From: Escallonia rubra
Taxonomy: Eukaryota; Streptophyta; Magnoliopsida; Escalloniales; Escalloniaceae
Reading direction: 5' to 3'
Assembly: GCA_033065855.1 (NCBI GenBank)
Contig: JAVXUO010000991.1
Location: 180,331-244,330, forward strand
DNA length: 64,000 bases
Below are positions 1 to 11,990 of the stretch, piece after piece. Within the stretch, counting starts at the first letter, position 1. Every line of letters begins with the position of its first letter. Made by a program: the position numbers and the translations under genes. The notes below the pieces were generated by a model. That model made no database searches. It was not told where the DNA came from and saw nothing but the letters and a program-made list of their open reading frames with translations.

Positions 1-348
1 ATAAATAGTTGGTCTAGTTAGTATCAGTTAATCCACTCCACTGTCAACTGTAAGAATAGTTATCACTATCATCATAATTTTTTGCTCAAGTTAAATCAAA
101 TATGTTTTGAAACACGTTGATCAGTTGTATTGCCCAATCTTGTGCAAGTCTGTAGCTTGTAATAAAATGCCTCACGAAACCTTTGCCAAAAATTATCCAG
201 CTTTCCCTGAATTTGACTTCACAATCTGTTTGCAACCGTTGGCGGTTCTTACTTAGTTTGTGCCATAAGCCCAACATGCATCCAATCACCCCTAATTATT
301 GTTCAACATCGTGATAAGTTATTACCAAGTGGGTCATGCATCTCTCAG
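1..348. other. Upstream intron or unresolved sequence of the SHB-like gene
   Basis: AT-rich sequence before the first recognisable SHB-like exon. The exon at 349 opens in mid-codon behind a TCTCAG acceptor, so this stretch is most simply the tail of an intron whose upstream exons lie outside the window. I see no coding segment or repeat in it. Confidence 0.4.
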
Positions 349-3300
349 CAGTAGCTATGTACTCTTCTTCATCTCAGCTTTCTTCCAAGTGCGACAATAG
401 GCTGTTCTGCATCAGGTTTCACATTTTAAAGGTGGGGAGATATCCTTTCTTTGAGGCACTCTCCAGTCCGATTCACTGTGTATCGCGGAATTGCACCACA
501 CAGACATCTCCTTTTATATGGAAAAAGTCAACGTCTGCCGTTAATGGATCTCAGTATTCTGCGTTGGATGAAGAATCCTCAAAACTTCTGCAGAATATCG
601 TAAGTGAAGCAAAACCAAGTCCATCATCAAAGCGGATCAAGTTAGGACAAGAAAATCCTTTCGTGATGTTCAAGGCTGATACCTTGTTGGAGCGAGCCAA
701 TCAGAAATGCAACTCCCCTGCCAGGGCCACTCATGAGGTACCTATGAAACCCTTTCACATTTTCATCGCATTTCAAAGTACCTGAAAATATGAAATGACC
801 ACTATTAGCTGTATGGTGGTTTATAGCATGGCATCATTGAGACATGAACCTGTTTCACTCTGATCTTTTAGGAGGTAAACAGTATATATACGTGATATTT
901 TGTGTTAAATGCTGTAAAGAGTCCTGAAATTGGCAAGGATAGTATTCTCATAGAGGGAGTCTCTTCATTTTTCTGTAATTCTGCTTTTTGTCAAAAACCT
1001 TAACAATTACTGTTCCCTGTGCCTCCACCCCGAAGATCATCCTTCTCACTTCATCACTTCTGCTGCTAGCAGTACTATTTCTTTTTCTTACGTAAAGGTT
1101 GTTGGACTTGTATTTTATCTCAGAATGAAGTTCTTGTTTATATCCTGCTTCCTCTCTGTGCTAGAAACAGGAAATAAAAGAGAGAAAAAATCATTTTGTA
1201 GTAACTAGCTCCTATAAAGTAATCTTTATTGGAGTAGTCTCGTTTTACCATAGTCTAAAGTATGTGAGGCAATGGGTTTCATTTCTCGCTCCTAATGTCA
1301 CATCACACTAATCCATACATACACATATATTTACGTATATGTATATATATGGATATATTCTTTTCAACTTTAGTAAGTAACATATCACATACTTTGTTCT
1401 TGCTCCTAATTTTATATAATTTTTACCAAGGAGTTCTCTTTACTTTTTAGTTATGACCATTGGCTGCAGTTATTAGTGTGATTAGATGGATTTTTTGCTT
1501 CAGAATTACCGTAATTTTGTTGAACTGATATTTTTCAATAATGCCCTTTTAGTTCCTTCTCTTGTTAGGAGTCTTCAAACTCGTACTGCGGTTGGTTACT
1601 AAATGACCAACCTGACCACCGTAGAGCTAAGTGTTTGTATGGCTAGTGAACAACCAAATTCATTCTTCCTGACCTATTTAAGTCAATATTGAATTTAAGG
1701 CATGGGAATTAACAGTAATAGCTTTGGTGAAGATTGCCTCATCTCTGAGAAACTTCTAGAGTTATATATGATACATTTTAGCGAAAGTACCACCACCATT
1801 ATAGGCTAGCAGTCATTGCAGTGTGGTGGTGATCAAGACCACGGTCCTTTTGACAGTCCTCCTCCTTAGGTGGCGCTTCCAAGCACAGGTGCCTTCTTCC
1901 GCGCGGAAAAGAGGGCTCCCTTTTGCTGGCAGTCCCCATTATGATTTTTGGGTGCACTTAGATTACTTGTTGACAGAAACCCTTCAAGCAGCCACTGATG
2001 AATTGCTGGATCCCTCTATGCTGATATCTTAATAAAGAAAACGGCAAAATCAAAGACCTACCATACATACATAGATGTGGATGAATGCACACAAACTAAA
2101 CAAGACGAGGAGGGCCAGATTGGTTTAGGCATATGACAATTGTTTTTTAGTTTTTGAAGAATAATTATTTTGCATGTTTGAAGCTTTTTGTCTAAATATC
2201 ATAGGTATAACGTAAAGGTTCTTTTAGTCCTTTTGTGATTTCTGTAATTAAGTGGCATGACAAATGCTGATAGGGGGCAAAGTGTAGTTATGAATACCGT
2301 ATGTGGCGAAGTTTTAAAACCGAGCACTCTGTAATCAACTCTTATTATAAAACGTGGAGCCCTCTTTTCTTCAATTCAAAATTTTCATGCATGCCCTAGG
2401 TTCTTTTTTGAAAGGGTATCCATCAAGCCACTAACAATTGAAAAATATTTAATGGGTGCCCTGAGGTAAAAAAATAAAATAGAAAGATCATTTTCCAGCT
2501 CATTTCTGATGATTTAGAACAATCTTTCTGTCATGTACTTTTCTTTCATCATTGTTCATATGCAAATACATTTTCGGAAGCTATTTTTATGTACTAAGTT
2601 TGTAGGTTCTTGGTAAATGTGCAGATGACGAACTAAGTCTCAAGTCTAGAATATATTTTCTTGTATAGAACTTTTTAAACAGGATGAAGTTTATTTCTAT
2701 CTTGGACCATTGACCAAAATTCTATTCTTCTATATTAGTGAAAAGTATCACTATACTCGTGGACTTGTTAGGTAGAACATGCATTAAAAAACAGAATGAG
2801 GCTTGCTAAAAAAAGCCCTACCTAAATAGGTTAAACAAGTGCATGTACACTCTTGATGCTCTATAATGAATTGATTAATAAAGATTTTCGAATAAAGATT
2901 GCAATTGTTGAACCTGGTATCCAACCCAAAAGTATGCTCAAGAGTTGGGAGAAGTCCACCAGGTATAAGAACCAATCCCAAACCCCATGTATTGTCGATG
3001 TGGGACTTGACACCCGCCCTCACGCGAAGCGTGGGAATAAGAGGTGGTCCCGTTGGATCGAATGGGACGGCAGGGGCCTAGCTCTGATACCATTTTGAAC
3101 CTGGTGTCCAACCCAAAAGTATGCTCAAGAGTTGGGAGAAGCCTACTAGGTATAAGAACCAATCTCAAACCCCATGTATTGTCGATGTGAGACTTGACAG
3201 CAATTGATATTCAATTCCAAGATGGTCTTATGGCTTTCAGATAGAGTTTCTCAAGCAAGAAGCTTCAACTTCTTCTAAGCAGTTGTAAGTAAAGATACAA

Positions 3301-6300
3301 AGAATGGTGTTTATGGAGTTGAAGGAAGACAAAATTGGTGAGATCAACATCAAATGTTGGTAGGCTATTAAACGTCACGAAAAAGAATTAATTCTTGTCA
3401 ATTGATATGGATTCATGTTCTTGTTGCCCCACACAAAAAAAAAAAAAAATGTTTACTGAAAATTGTAGGAGAAAAGAAATAAGAATATATAAGAAGCGTT
3501 TCAGTGCCTTTTTCGTTATGTGGAGGTGCAGCATTGTTGTGCAGTATATCTCAATCAGGATTCTTTCACTTATACGTATAGCTCCAACTACCTTTCTGTA
3601 ATCATCCTTAAGGTGGTAGGATCGTTCTCCTCGACTTTAGTGCCAATCTTTCCAACTTGCCATAAATGATGCATGTTTCTCAGTTGTATCACCATTTTTA
3701 ATTAGGATGACAATGCTTGTGGGACAAGGTTGGAAAGGAGACCAGAAAATCATGAAGATACAGACAATTCGTCATTTGATTCAGAAAGGAGTGAAGCAAC
3801 AAACTCATTTATGAAGAGCAAGACAAGTAGTCCAGTTTCAGATATGACCGTCTTCAAATACTGCCTAGGAGGCCTAAAAGAGAGGTCTCTTCTGCTCAAG
3901 GAAATTGCAATGTCAGCTTCTGAGAATGAACTAGTGGACTTTGCCCAGCAGGTTTCGCTGTACTCGGGCTGTTTGCATCACAGGTAATTAGATCTGATTC
4001 CTGATGTGGTGAACTAGTACATCTTTTGGAGTTTTAGTTTAACAGATTGCAAAATCTGTGAAGTCCCAAAAAAAAACTTGCTGCCCCCGTCTTAAAAAAC
4101 ATGCCTCTTTGATGGGATTTTTCCCCCCACATTCGCTCTATTTCAGTTGTTATCTCTGTCTTCATTTATTTTCCCTTTAATTGATTTTGCAATTGCAGGA
4201 CACTAACAGACTTTGACACAGTCGTTACTCATTACAAGTTTTTCTTTGTACAGCACATATTTTTTTGAGTGTTAGAAGGCACATAAGTTGTGCACATAAT
4301 GTAATAACATTTCGTAAAATGGAACGCCCCTCCCTCATTGCCATTTATGTTCTTGTGCATATCCTGTGTCATTTGTTCGCCAACCATTGACGCTTGTTAT
4401 ATACACCATGGATGCATTTTTTTTAGTATACTTAACACAAAGTGAGACAACATTTTCAGGCACCAAATAGTACTTGCAAAGGGATTGATAAAAGAAGGAA
4501 TCAGAGCTTGGAATATGGTATCACAGAACAACCACCATGTTCTTTGGGAGAATTTGGTTTCTGAGATAAAAGAGCAGTTTATGAGGATTGCCTGCTGCAG
4601 TAACAGATACTTGGCATGGCAGGTCTCTCTCTCTCTGTGTGTGTGTGTAAATGTACACACATATATGTATATATTTGTGTGTGTGTAAATGTACACACAT
4701 ATATGTATATATTTGTGTGTGTGTGTGTCTATATATATATATGTATATCACGTGTTCACACCACAGACACTCTTCCATTAATGCAAGTGGGGTTATCTCC
4801 TTTATGTGTTTCATATGATGGTTATGCAAAACAGAAGAACCTTTCATGTATATTATGTCTTGAATCTGATCACTTGAAAAACATCTTCGAAATTTTAATG
4901 ATTACCTTCCAGGCTCCCATCGCTCAGTTGAACTAAGCCTATTGTGCGAAAAGCCCAAACTAGTTGGGGTCAGCTAGATGAATCTTTTTCTCAGCCTCTC
5001 CCCAAAATCAGTGTTGATCTTGGAATGGAGCATTTGTGCGGAAGGGTTAGGATAGCTTTTCAGGCTGAAAAATTGTCTATAGAAAGGCTTAAGGTTCTAC
5101 TTTGCATACTGTTTTTTTGTGTTCTGAGAATTAAGAAATATATGCAAGGCTCTTTGAAGTCCGTTTACATATTTTGGTTACTTTAGCTTTCCCTTTATAT
5201 ACACAGGTGATCTTGTTTAATTTTCGTGTTTGTCACTTTCCATCCCAATTCTAGGTGCTTATATACATGCTTCTTTGTTACTATAGACGGGTGCGTTCTT
5301 GCAAGTGAATTTCTAGGTATGGCTGTTTTAGACATCAAACTTAAGAACCATGCACAATTTGTTATTAGGTAAAATTATATTAGCACGAGGCATTATCATG
5401 GAAAGTGAACCTTAAACCCACTGGCGGATCCAGCAGGGACCAGGCCCGGTAAAAAATTTCTAAAGCAGCCTATATATATGCTTAGTGTCTATTGATATCA
5501 AATCTATTTTGGCCCGTACAGGTTCTAAACGAGATTGCACATATTAGTGGGCCTCTTCCCTTATCTATTCTTTGGCCTGACTTGATATGGTAGCTGTAAC
5601 CTTTTACATCATTATGGGACAAATGTTGATGGTCAACCAAACCCATGTTCGTAATAATTCCCAATTTCTGCATTGTTTTAGGTTGATATTTAGCCGCTTT
5701 TACTATAATCTTTCTTCTGGCTTTCATTTTGATTTAGGTGGATGACACACTATCTCGAAATTCATAATGGACATTGGGCATCTAAGTAAATCTTATGACT
5801 ATGTTGTTATTATCCTTCATTGTTGTCATTATTATTGTGTCTATTCTAATATTCTTTTTCGTTCAAACTTGATTTTGTTGTTCTTATCCTATTTATTGTT
5901 TTATATGCATCTTAATTTCCTTTTTTGCTCAAAGTTCGTTATGTATACAAACAAAGCTTTGGTTTTTATACATGTATCAGCTTAGGAAGGTTTATAGATG
6001 CTATTGCAGAATTCCGGTTAACAATACAAATGAGCATTCAAATGCATATTTTGCAGGGTTTTTTTTCCCTATTATAAGTTATATATATACTTTGGCCTAG
6101 TCTAGACTAAGTTTTAGATCCTTTACTGCTTACACCCCTTAATGTTGTCTCTATAATCCTTTTGCCTGCTATAAAATATATCATGTGTGCCACTAATGCA
6201 TGGCAAAGATATCATATTGGGACATGTTAGGGAAGATGTGAACTAAAATGCTTAATTATTCCATGCATATTTCAGGTAAAAGACTGCTTACTGGAAAAAC

Positions 6301-7969
6301 AAATGGAAATAAATAAGAATGAGAAAATATACAGGTCTTTGCAGTGGGTTCACACTGCTGCTTTATCTTAGATTGTCTAGCAATTGAGATTTATAGCTTC
6401 AAAATATATAGACAAAACCTCGACTTTTTCAGAGCATCTGTTTTTCTTCAAACCCCACGCAGAATCTAAATTGTAAGGTCATACCGTCAAACACATTGTT
6501 TCGGACATTCTTACTCATATCGTGTTGTAGTGGGTAATCTTTGGATAAAATCAGGCTGATAGGTTGTAAGGCTTTCCTAATAGCTGAATTTATTATGTTT
6601 CAGGACTTTGAGCTACTTAGGAGAATCGCTGGATGCCAGGAGCTAGTAGCCCAGGAAAACTTTGAAAAGTTGTGGTGTTGGCTATACCCTGTAGCTTTTA
6701 CTTTGTCACAAGATTGGATAAATTCAATGTGGGATTCTGCATCATCTAAATGGATTGAAGGACTCATCACAAAGGAAGAAGCAGAGGCTTCACTTCAAGG
6801 TCCAGGAGGGCTTCAAGACCCTGGCACATTTATACTGCGGTTTCCTACCTCAAGGAGCTGGCCCCACCCAGATGCTGGTAATCTGATTGTGACTTATGTT
6901 GGTAGTGATTATGCAATCCATCACAGGCTGCTCTCTGTTGAATTTTATTACAGGTGCACTCTTCATTCCCCTTATTCTAGGTTCCTTCTGTGTTACGTGA
7001 TAACAATATGTGCCTTTATTTTGCATATATTACAGTCTCAATTCACCAGGGAAAGAAAGCATCAGAAGTTAGGCATCAGGAGAAAGAAAGCAGGGTAGAT
7101 TAGTGAGTTGAAGTATTTTACTGAGTTCTCCGTGTAGTTACTGCTACTAGCAGACTTCGTTTTTCTCTTTTGTTGTGAGAGAGTGTGTGTGTGTGATGGC
7201 ATTGTTTGTGGGTGTGGAGGGGAGGGGGCTGTTCAGTTTCAGAAGGCATTATAGTCCATGGAATCCTTACAAAGCAAACGTGGCATTCCAAAGGCCAACC
7301 AATATAAAAGATACTCAAAATCAGAAAAGGAAGGTATCTGTAGAAAATAAGAGTACCCAAAAGAGAAGCATAGACAATTTTGCAGATGAGAAGGATTGAG
7401 ATTTCATGCGCCACCCAGATTTCCCAAATGGAATTAGTTCTTGGGACTTCATAGAGTGAGCAAAGACCCTGCTGTTTCTTCCCAACCAAATTGCGTTAAC
7501 CAATCAACTGCTGAGGGACAGGGTCACTGGAATTGATCTAAGTACGATCTATTGCATTAGCAATAGCGTGGTGTGGCTGGCGTACACTTCTTCTTGTGAC
7601 ACATTTTACTTAAGAAGGGATCTGTGCATCACATAAACTGAGTTTTAGTCACTTTTGTATCATTTATTGACCTTCCAACTAATTTTTCATTAATTTATTC
7701 ATGGTGTAATGTGTTGATCTATGCAAAACAAAGAGATATGCATTCAAGTGTCAATGACTAAATAGAACATTTTCTTTCTGCCTTGGCAGCGCTGGTGCCG
7801 AAGAAAAGACAGTAAAACCACTACACGATATGATACTTGAAGAGCCTGAGCTCTCTCGACTGGGAAGGTATTCCTTCGTGATTGATCCTTTTGGCGTTCT
7901 CTGCATTGAACAAAATGTATTTTGCTTAAACCATTGCGTAATGACTGCAGGGTTATAAGGAGTCACTAG
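349..7969 (+). CDS. SHB: Plant STAT-type SH2 domain protein (SHA/SHB family), 5' partial
   Basis: Plant homologue of the STAT linker-SH2 module (Arabidopsis SHA/SHB), thought to bind phosphotyrosine peptides; its partners are poorly known. Exons read as 349-737, 3706-3983, 4460-4622, 5064-5093, 6276-6347, 6604-6953, 7790-7867 and 7951-7969; all junctions close in phase. The first visible exon contains DNRLFCIRF, then a Ser/Lys-rich linker. A helical region follows (the exon ending in LAWQ, then two short Lys/Glu-rich exons). The SH2 domain is in 6604-6953, with the FILRF strand carrying the phosphate-binding Arg position, and LSRLGRVIRSH closes the protein. The N-terminal exons and start are left of the window. 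The 30-nt exon and the donor at 6347 (TGG/GTTCAC) are the least certain. Intron 1 holds a TRIM element. Confidence 0.82.
2906..3199 (-). mobile_element. Complete mini-LTR retrotransposon (TRIM/SMART type)
   Basis: Two direct repeats of 107 bp (2906-3012 and 3093-3199) flank only 80 bp. Read on the minus strand, the LTR begins TGTCAAGTCCCACATCG, and the 12 bases next to it (3081-3092, complement TGGTATCAGAGC) match the initiator-methionine tRNA primer binding site. The 5-bp duplication GCAAT at 2901-2905 and 3200-3204 marks the insertion. It encodes no protein and must have been moved by another element's enzymes. It lies in an intron of the SHB-like gene in antisense orientation. Confidence 0.88.
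4638..4713. repeat. Two-copy 38-bp tandem repeat in a (TG)n/(TA)n microsatellite
   Basis: A 38-bp unit containing AAATGTACACACATATATG occurs twice in tandem, between a CT/TG run (4624-4647) and a TG/TA run (4714-4747). It begins just after the splice donor that ends the exon at 4622, so length changes would fall in the intron. Confidence 0.8.
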
Positions 7970-10310
7970 CCAGCTCCCATGGTTTAGCAGAATTTTCTTG
8001 CTTCTGTTTGTAGGGGGGGGGGGGGGAGAGAGAGAGAGAGAGAGGTGTTTTTGTACAGAAAGATGTAGTTCTCTCTGTAATTCTCCCATGTAAATGGCAA
8101 GCACCTTCCTACTGATGCATGTTACTGGTAAAAGCAGCGTTTTCACCTTCGGTCTGCAGTTGTTCATCATATTAAGTTGGGTAAACCCATGTTCTTGATG
8201 TTAAGATATAACTACAGTCAAGTACGCGAGTTTGGAAGGTGAACACTTCAAGCCAAAAGCGTCATACATTGTCTAAACTGTGTTTATCTATCATTGACTC
8301 ATTGAAAAAGTGTACTGTATATTTATGCTTATGTCATCACGTCGTATTTTGTAAATGCCAATAGAGCCCTTGTAATTTTTGGCTGAGCTAGCCTTCCAAC
8401 AATGGCAGTCCTTATTCTCCACACCATCAACCACTGCCACCCCTGAGCACACCACCGCTATCCAACACCCTACTGCCTCCCTCAAAACCCGTATTGCACC
8501 ACCGGAACCACTGTCATGCTTGAAATCCCCATGGGAGGCAGCGACTAGAAAGAATCCGGCTACAGATCACCTCTCAAAACCACCACCTTAGCTTTAGATC
8601 TGCGAGTCAAGATGATTTTTTTTCTTCTCTCTTTACTCAAGATGACAAATTTAACTACATAATTGCCGACCATTTGAAAAGAAAATTAGCGAGCAGGAAT
8701 TACAGCAATTGGCACTTGGAACTTTGGCCATCGTCACGCTCACACCACCATTCTTAGCTATTCTTGCTCATGGCCACCAAAGGTCGTTTTTATCATCAAA
8801 CGACGTTCATTTCGGTTCACCACCACCAATGATTTAATTATTATGAACAAGCAGATCTAATAGCACCATCACACCGTTTTTTACATTGCTCAAATTAAAC
8901 TAGGTGTATGGTTGACTTTTGGGTTATTAGTCATTGTCCCCAAAACAGTCATGTAACTTAAGATTCTATTGGGTCAAATGATATCACTAATATTTCTTAA
9001 AGCTTATGGACATAGCCAATTGATAGTAATGAATTGAGTAGCGTTTTATTTGTTTCACTAACTTTAGACATCAAAACGAAAAATGCAATGACATATTTGA
9101 ATGTCAATCACCGACCTGATTTGTATGTGAACAGAGGTGACCAGAGTGTGAAACATAATGCTCGAATGGGCTACGTTGTGGTGTAGGTGGGTTAGGGCCG
9201 CAGCGTTGAAAAACACCACAACCCCAATTATTAACAAACCTTTTGCACGTGTTTACTGTCGTACCGTAGAGGGTATACTTGCTTAATAGAAGTAGTCGAC
9301 TACGTACTTCTAGGAAAACAATCAAACTTTTTAAAGTAATTACATACTCTCTAACAGATATCACGATTCAAAGATGGCTACCGCAGGATCTAAAGCAAAC
9401 CAGCTTACTTGTTTTCCACATTACGAAAAGTCATAAGCAGATATCCTGTTTCACATGATTCATTAGCAGGGAGGAGGCTTTCGGGGAGAAAGATAAGTAT
9501 GGCTTTGGCACAGCTGTAAACTCTTCCCAAATGGGGCAAGTCCTGTTGGTTCCATAAATGTCCAACTTCCACAGGAATGGAAAGGACAGGTGGTACAAAA
9601 TACATGGAGGACATCTGAAATTTCACATGCTTCATCCATGCTTTCCGTATACCTTTTGATCAAGATTTTTGGTGAAAAGTTGCTGCGCTGTCCAGATTTT
9701 AACACCCACAACTCGTTCAATCACTGAGCCAAAATCCATGACTACAATAATTCAGCCAAAGATTAGTGAGTTGGGTACAGTACTTCAACTACTGCCACTC
9801 GCTGGTTGGGTTTTCCTCCGTCTGTTCCTTCTTTCTGACTTCCATTTTACATGAGGGGTTGATGTATTGTTGTGTGTTCTGAAATTCGGCTTAAACCTAT
9901 GAGAGCATTTTGCTGCGATAACGAGTAATGTAGAACTGCTAATGCAGTTAAAACATTTTTTTGTATAATAACACATATCGTTGAGGAATAATCGTTGACC
10001 TTGTTTTTAGATTCTCAAGGTATACGCAGTCTTTCTTGGTTCTTCTTAGAGCAATTTTGAAGAATTTATATTCTTTCGAGTAATAATTACTAGACAAATT
10101 ACAAAACGTAACTTTCTAGACACCGTCAAAAAAAGACACACACACAAAACCCAAATGTGAGAAATACTTCCTCAAATATTTCCCAAGAAAATGTGGATTT
10201 TTCATATTATTCTTGTATTCCCACTTCTAAAAGTGAAGCTTGCATCGTGTCAAGTACGAGGCCTACGGCTCACTGGGCTAACTCACTCATGTTCCTTTGC
10301 ATAAGCAAAA
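7970..10310. other. Spacer downstream of the SHB-like gene, no gene recognised
   Basis: About 2.3 kb without a coding region that I can support. It holds a G13(GA)n microsatellite at 8013-8044. A Pro/Thr-rich open frame at 8379-8591 looks like low-complexity sequence. Minus-strand open frames at 9405-9720 read plausibly but match nothing I recognise. The end borders the Mutator-like element at 10311. Confidence 0.5.
8013..8044. repeat. G-run followed by (GA)n microsatellite
   Basis: About thirteen G bases are followed by about nine GA repeats, a short distance 3' of the last SHB-like exon. Simple sequence; likely in the 3' untranslated region or just beyond it. Confidence 0.85.
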
Positions 10311-11441
10311 GGGCTAATTACACCTATGTCCCTGAGGTTAGGGGGTAATTACACGTGAGGACACAAAGTTTCAAAATGTAACACTTATGTTCATTGACAA
10401 ACGGAACCCTAAAAATCCTAACGGTTTTAACAAAATGCCTTTATTGCACTTATATTAGAAAGCTATTGTTTTAAATGCCATTGTTTCTTTTTAGAAAAGA
10501 AAATCAGAAAAGAAAAACTCTAATTCTAACCACCCCACCCCCCCTCCCCACCCCATCTGCATCCCCCTCGCCCTTTCCCGTCACCCACCCACCCCGCCTG
10601 CTTCCCTTCCCCGGCGCCACACCCCGCCTGCTCCCCTTCCCCGGCGCCGCACCCCGCCTGCTCCCCTTCCCCGGCGCCGCACCCCGCCTGCCTCCCCTTC
10701 CCCGGCGCCGCACCCCGCATGCCTCCTCCTTCCTCGTCACCCCGTCACCGCCCCACCCCGTCACCCACCTACCCCGCCTGCTTCCCTTCCCCGGCGCCGC
10801 ACCCCGCCTGTTCCCCTTCCCCGGCCCCGCACCCCGCATGCCTCCTTCTTCCTCGTTACCCCGTCACCGCCCACCCCGTCTACCTCCCCTTCCTCGTCAT
10901 CGCCCACCCCAAGCCACCACGTGTAATCTCCTACTGGCGTCGAAACCTATCGCCGGCGACGTCACTCTTCCCCTTCATCTCTTCTCTCCTCCCCCACAGC
11001 AACCCACTCCCTCATTCCATGCCAGCAGCTCTATCAAACCCTTAAATCAGATCTGGAGAAGGAGGGTTTTGAAACCCTAATTTGAAAATTAGGGTTTTGA
11101 AACCCTAATTTTAAGGTTTCAAAACCCTAATTTTTAAATCAGGGTTTCAAATCCTCCTAATTTTAGGATTTCAAAAGCTTAATTTGCAAATTAGTTGCAA
11201 ATCCTAATTTTAAAAAATTAAGGTTTAATTCGAAAATTATTTAGGATATACTGTACAAGGGCAGTACTGCCATTTTTAAAGTACGTAATGTTAAACAGTA
11301 TATTTTTCGGTTGGAACCCTAACTGATGCACACGAGTGAGACATTTGTAACATTTTTTGTCGTGGAATGTTACATTTTGTAATTTNGTGTCCTTGACTGT
11401 ATTTACCTCCTAACCTCAAGGACGTAGGTGTAATTAGCCCC
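10311..11441. mobile_element. Non-autonomous Mutator-like element (Pack-MULE-like)
   Basis: The ends are long inverted repeats. The left end reads GGGCTAATTACACCTA, and the reverse complement of the right end reads the same, with similarity continuing for about 75 bp (through AAAATGTAACA). Flanking bases AAGCAAAA are repeated at 10303-10310 and 11442-11449; a 9-bp duplication would have one mismatch, which suits MULEs. The interior has a very GC-rich block with tandem repeats (10585-10850) and an AT-rich block with repeated AGGGTTT motifs (11045-11215). No transposase is present. Capture of GC-rich host DNA is typical of Pack-MULEs; the donor was not identified. A hAT origin (8-bp duplication) is possible but the long TIR argues against it. 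One N is at 11386. Confidence 0.8.
10585..10850. repeat. GC-rich minisatellite inside the left MULE
   Basis: Units of about 32 bp centred on CCCCGCCTGCTCCCCTTCC plus CCGGCGCCGCA are repeated imperfectly at least six times. Open frames on both strands through this block are Pro- or Gly-rich by-products of the repeat and are not taken as genes. Confidence 0.8.
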
Positions 11442-11990
11442 AAGCAAAATCAAACTAGTCAAGAGTTCAAGTACTCTGTGACAGTACAACCTATCCCCAT
11501 CACCAGATGCGCGTATCACGTGGCTTAGCAAGGCATCCTCATGAAGGTGACTCAAATTGTCAACATAAGCGGGAAAGCAACATTTTAATTTGTCCTTCCC
11601 CAAAAGGTTGCAATTGCAAGCAATGCCAAGATGTGAAGATTTCAATGATCTGCACAGTTGAAAGAGCCGACAAGTCTTATTTATCAGCCCCTTTTCTTCA
11701 TCCATTTCTTTCTGTAATCATGTTACGTGTCTGCTGCACTAAGCTCCACTTTCATGTTTGAGTCTTAAGGTTCTCCCATGTGAAAAGTATCCTTTTCATA
11801 CTTCTTTTATCTGGTAAGGGACTTGCTCATGTCACCCCTCTCTCCTCCACATCTATATCCTGTTTTACTTCATTTTCATCAGATGCCTTCTCTTAGCTTC
11901 AAGAATGATAGCTTCTTCCAGTTTTTTTACTTCATTACCCGTTACTAGACTCATCTTCTACTCTTGGCCGCACCTCACTTGCAGAAGTAA
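11442..11990. other. Spacer between the left MULE and the receptor-like kinase
   Basis: This holds the putative promoter and 5' leader of the kinase gene. A minus-strand open frame (11705 down to 11403) has ordinary amino-acid composition and runs straight into the MULE end, so it could be the relic of an older gene cut by the element. I do not recognise it. Confidence 0.4.

Noticed and set aside
2784-3168. Open frames on both strands over the TRIM element
   Set aside because: They are fully explained by the two 107-bp LTRs and have no protein signature.
4914-4936. Possible exon after TTCCAG in the SHB-like gene
   Set aside because: It hits a stop within eight codons in the required phase. 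The acceptor at 5064 gives an open exon that closes the phases.
4397-4936. Tyr/His/Thr-rich open frames around the TG/TA microsatellite
   Set aside because: They are translations of simple repeats; one shares the strand of the real exon 4460-4622 but in another frame.
5418-5450. CACTGGCGGATCCAG, like a hAT end
   Set aside because: No matching opposite end or target duplication was found nearby; probably a fragment, not enough for a feature.
10475-11080. Long Pro-rich open frame (and Gly-rich frames on the other strand)
   Set aside because: It is produced by the GC-rich minisatellite inside the MULE; no start context, motif or splice structure supports a protein.
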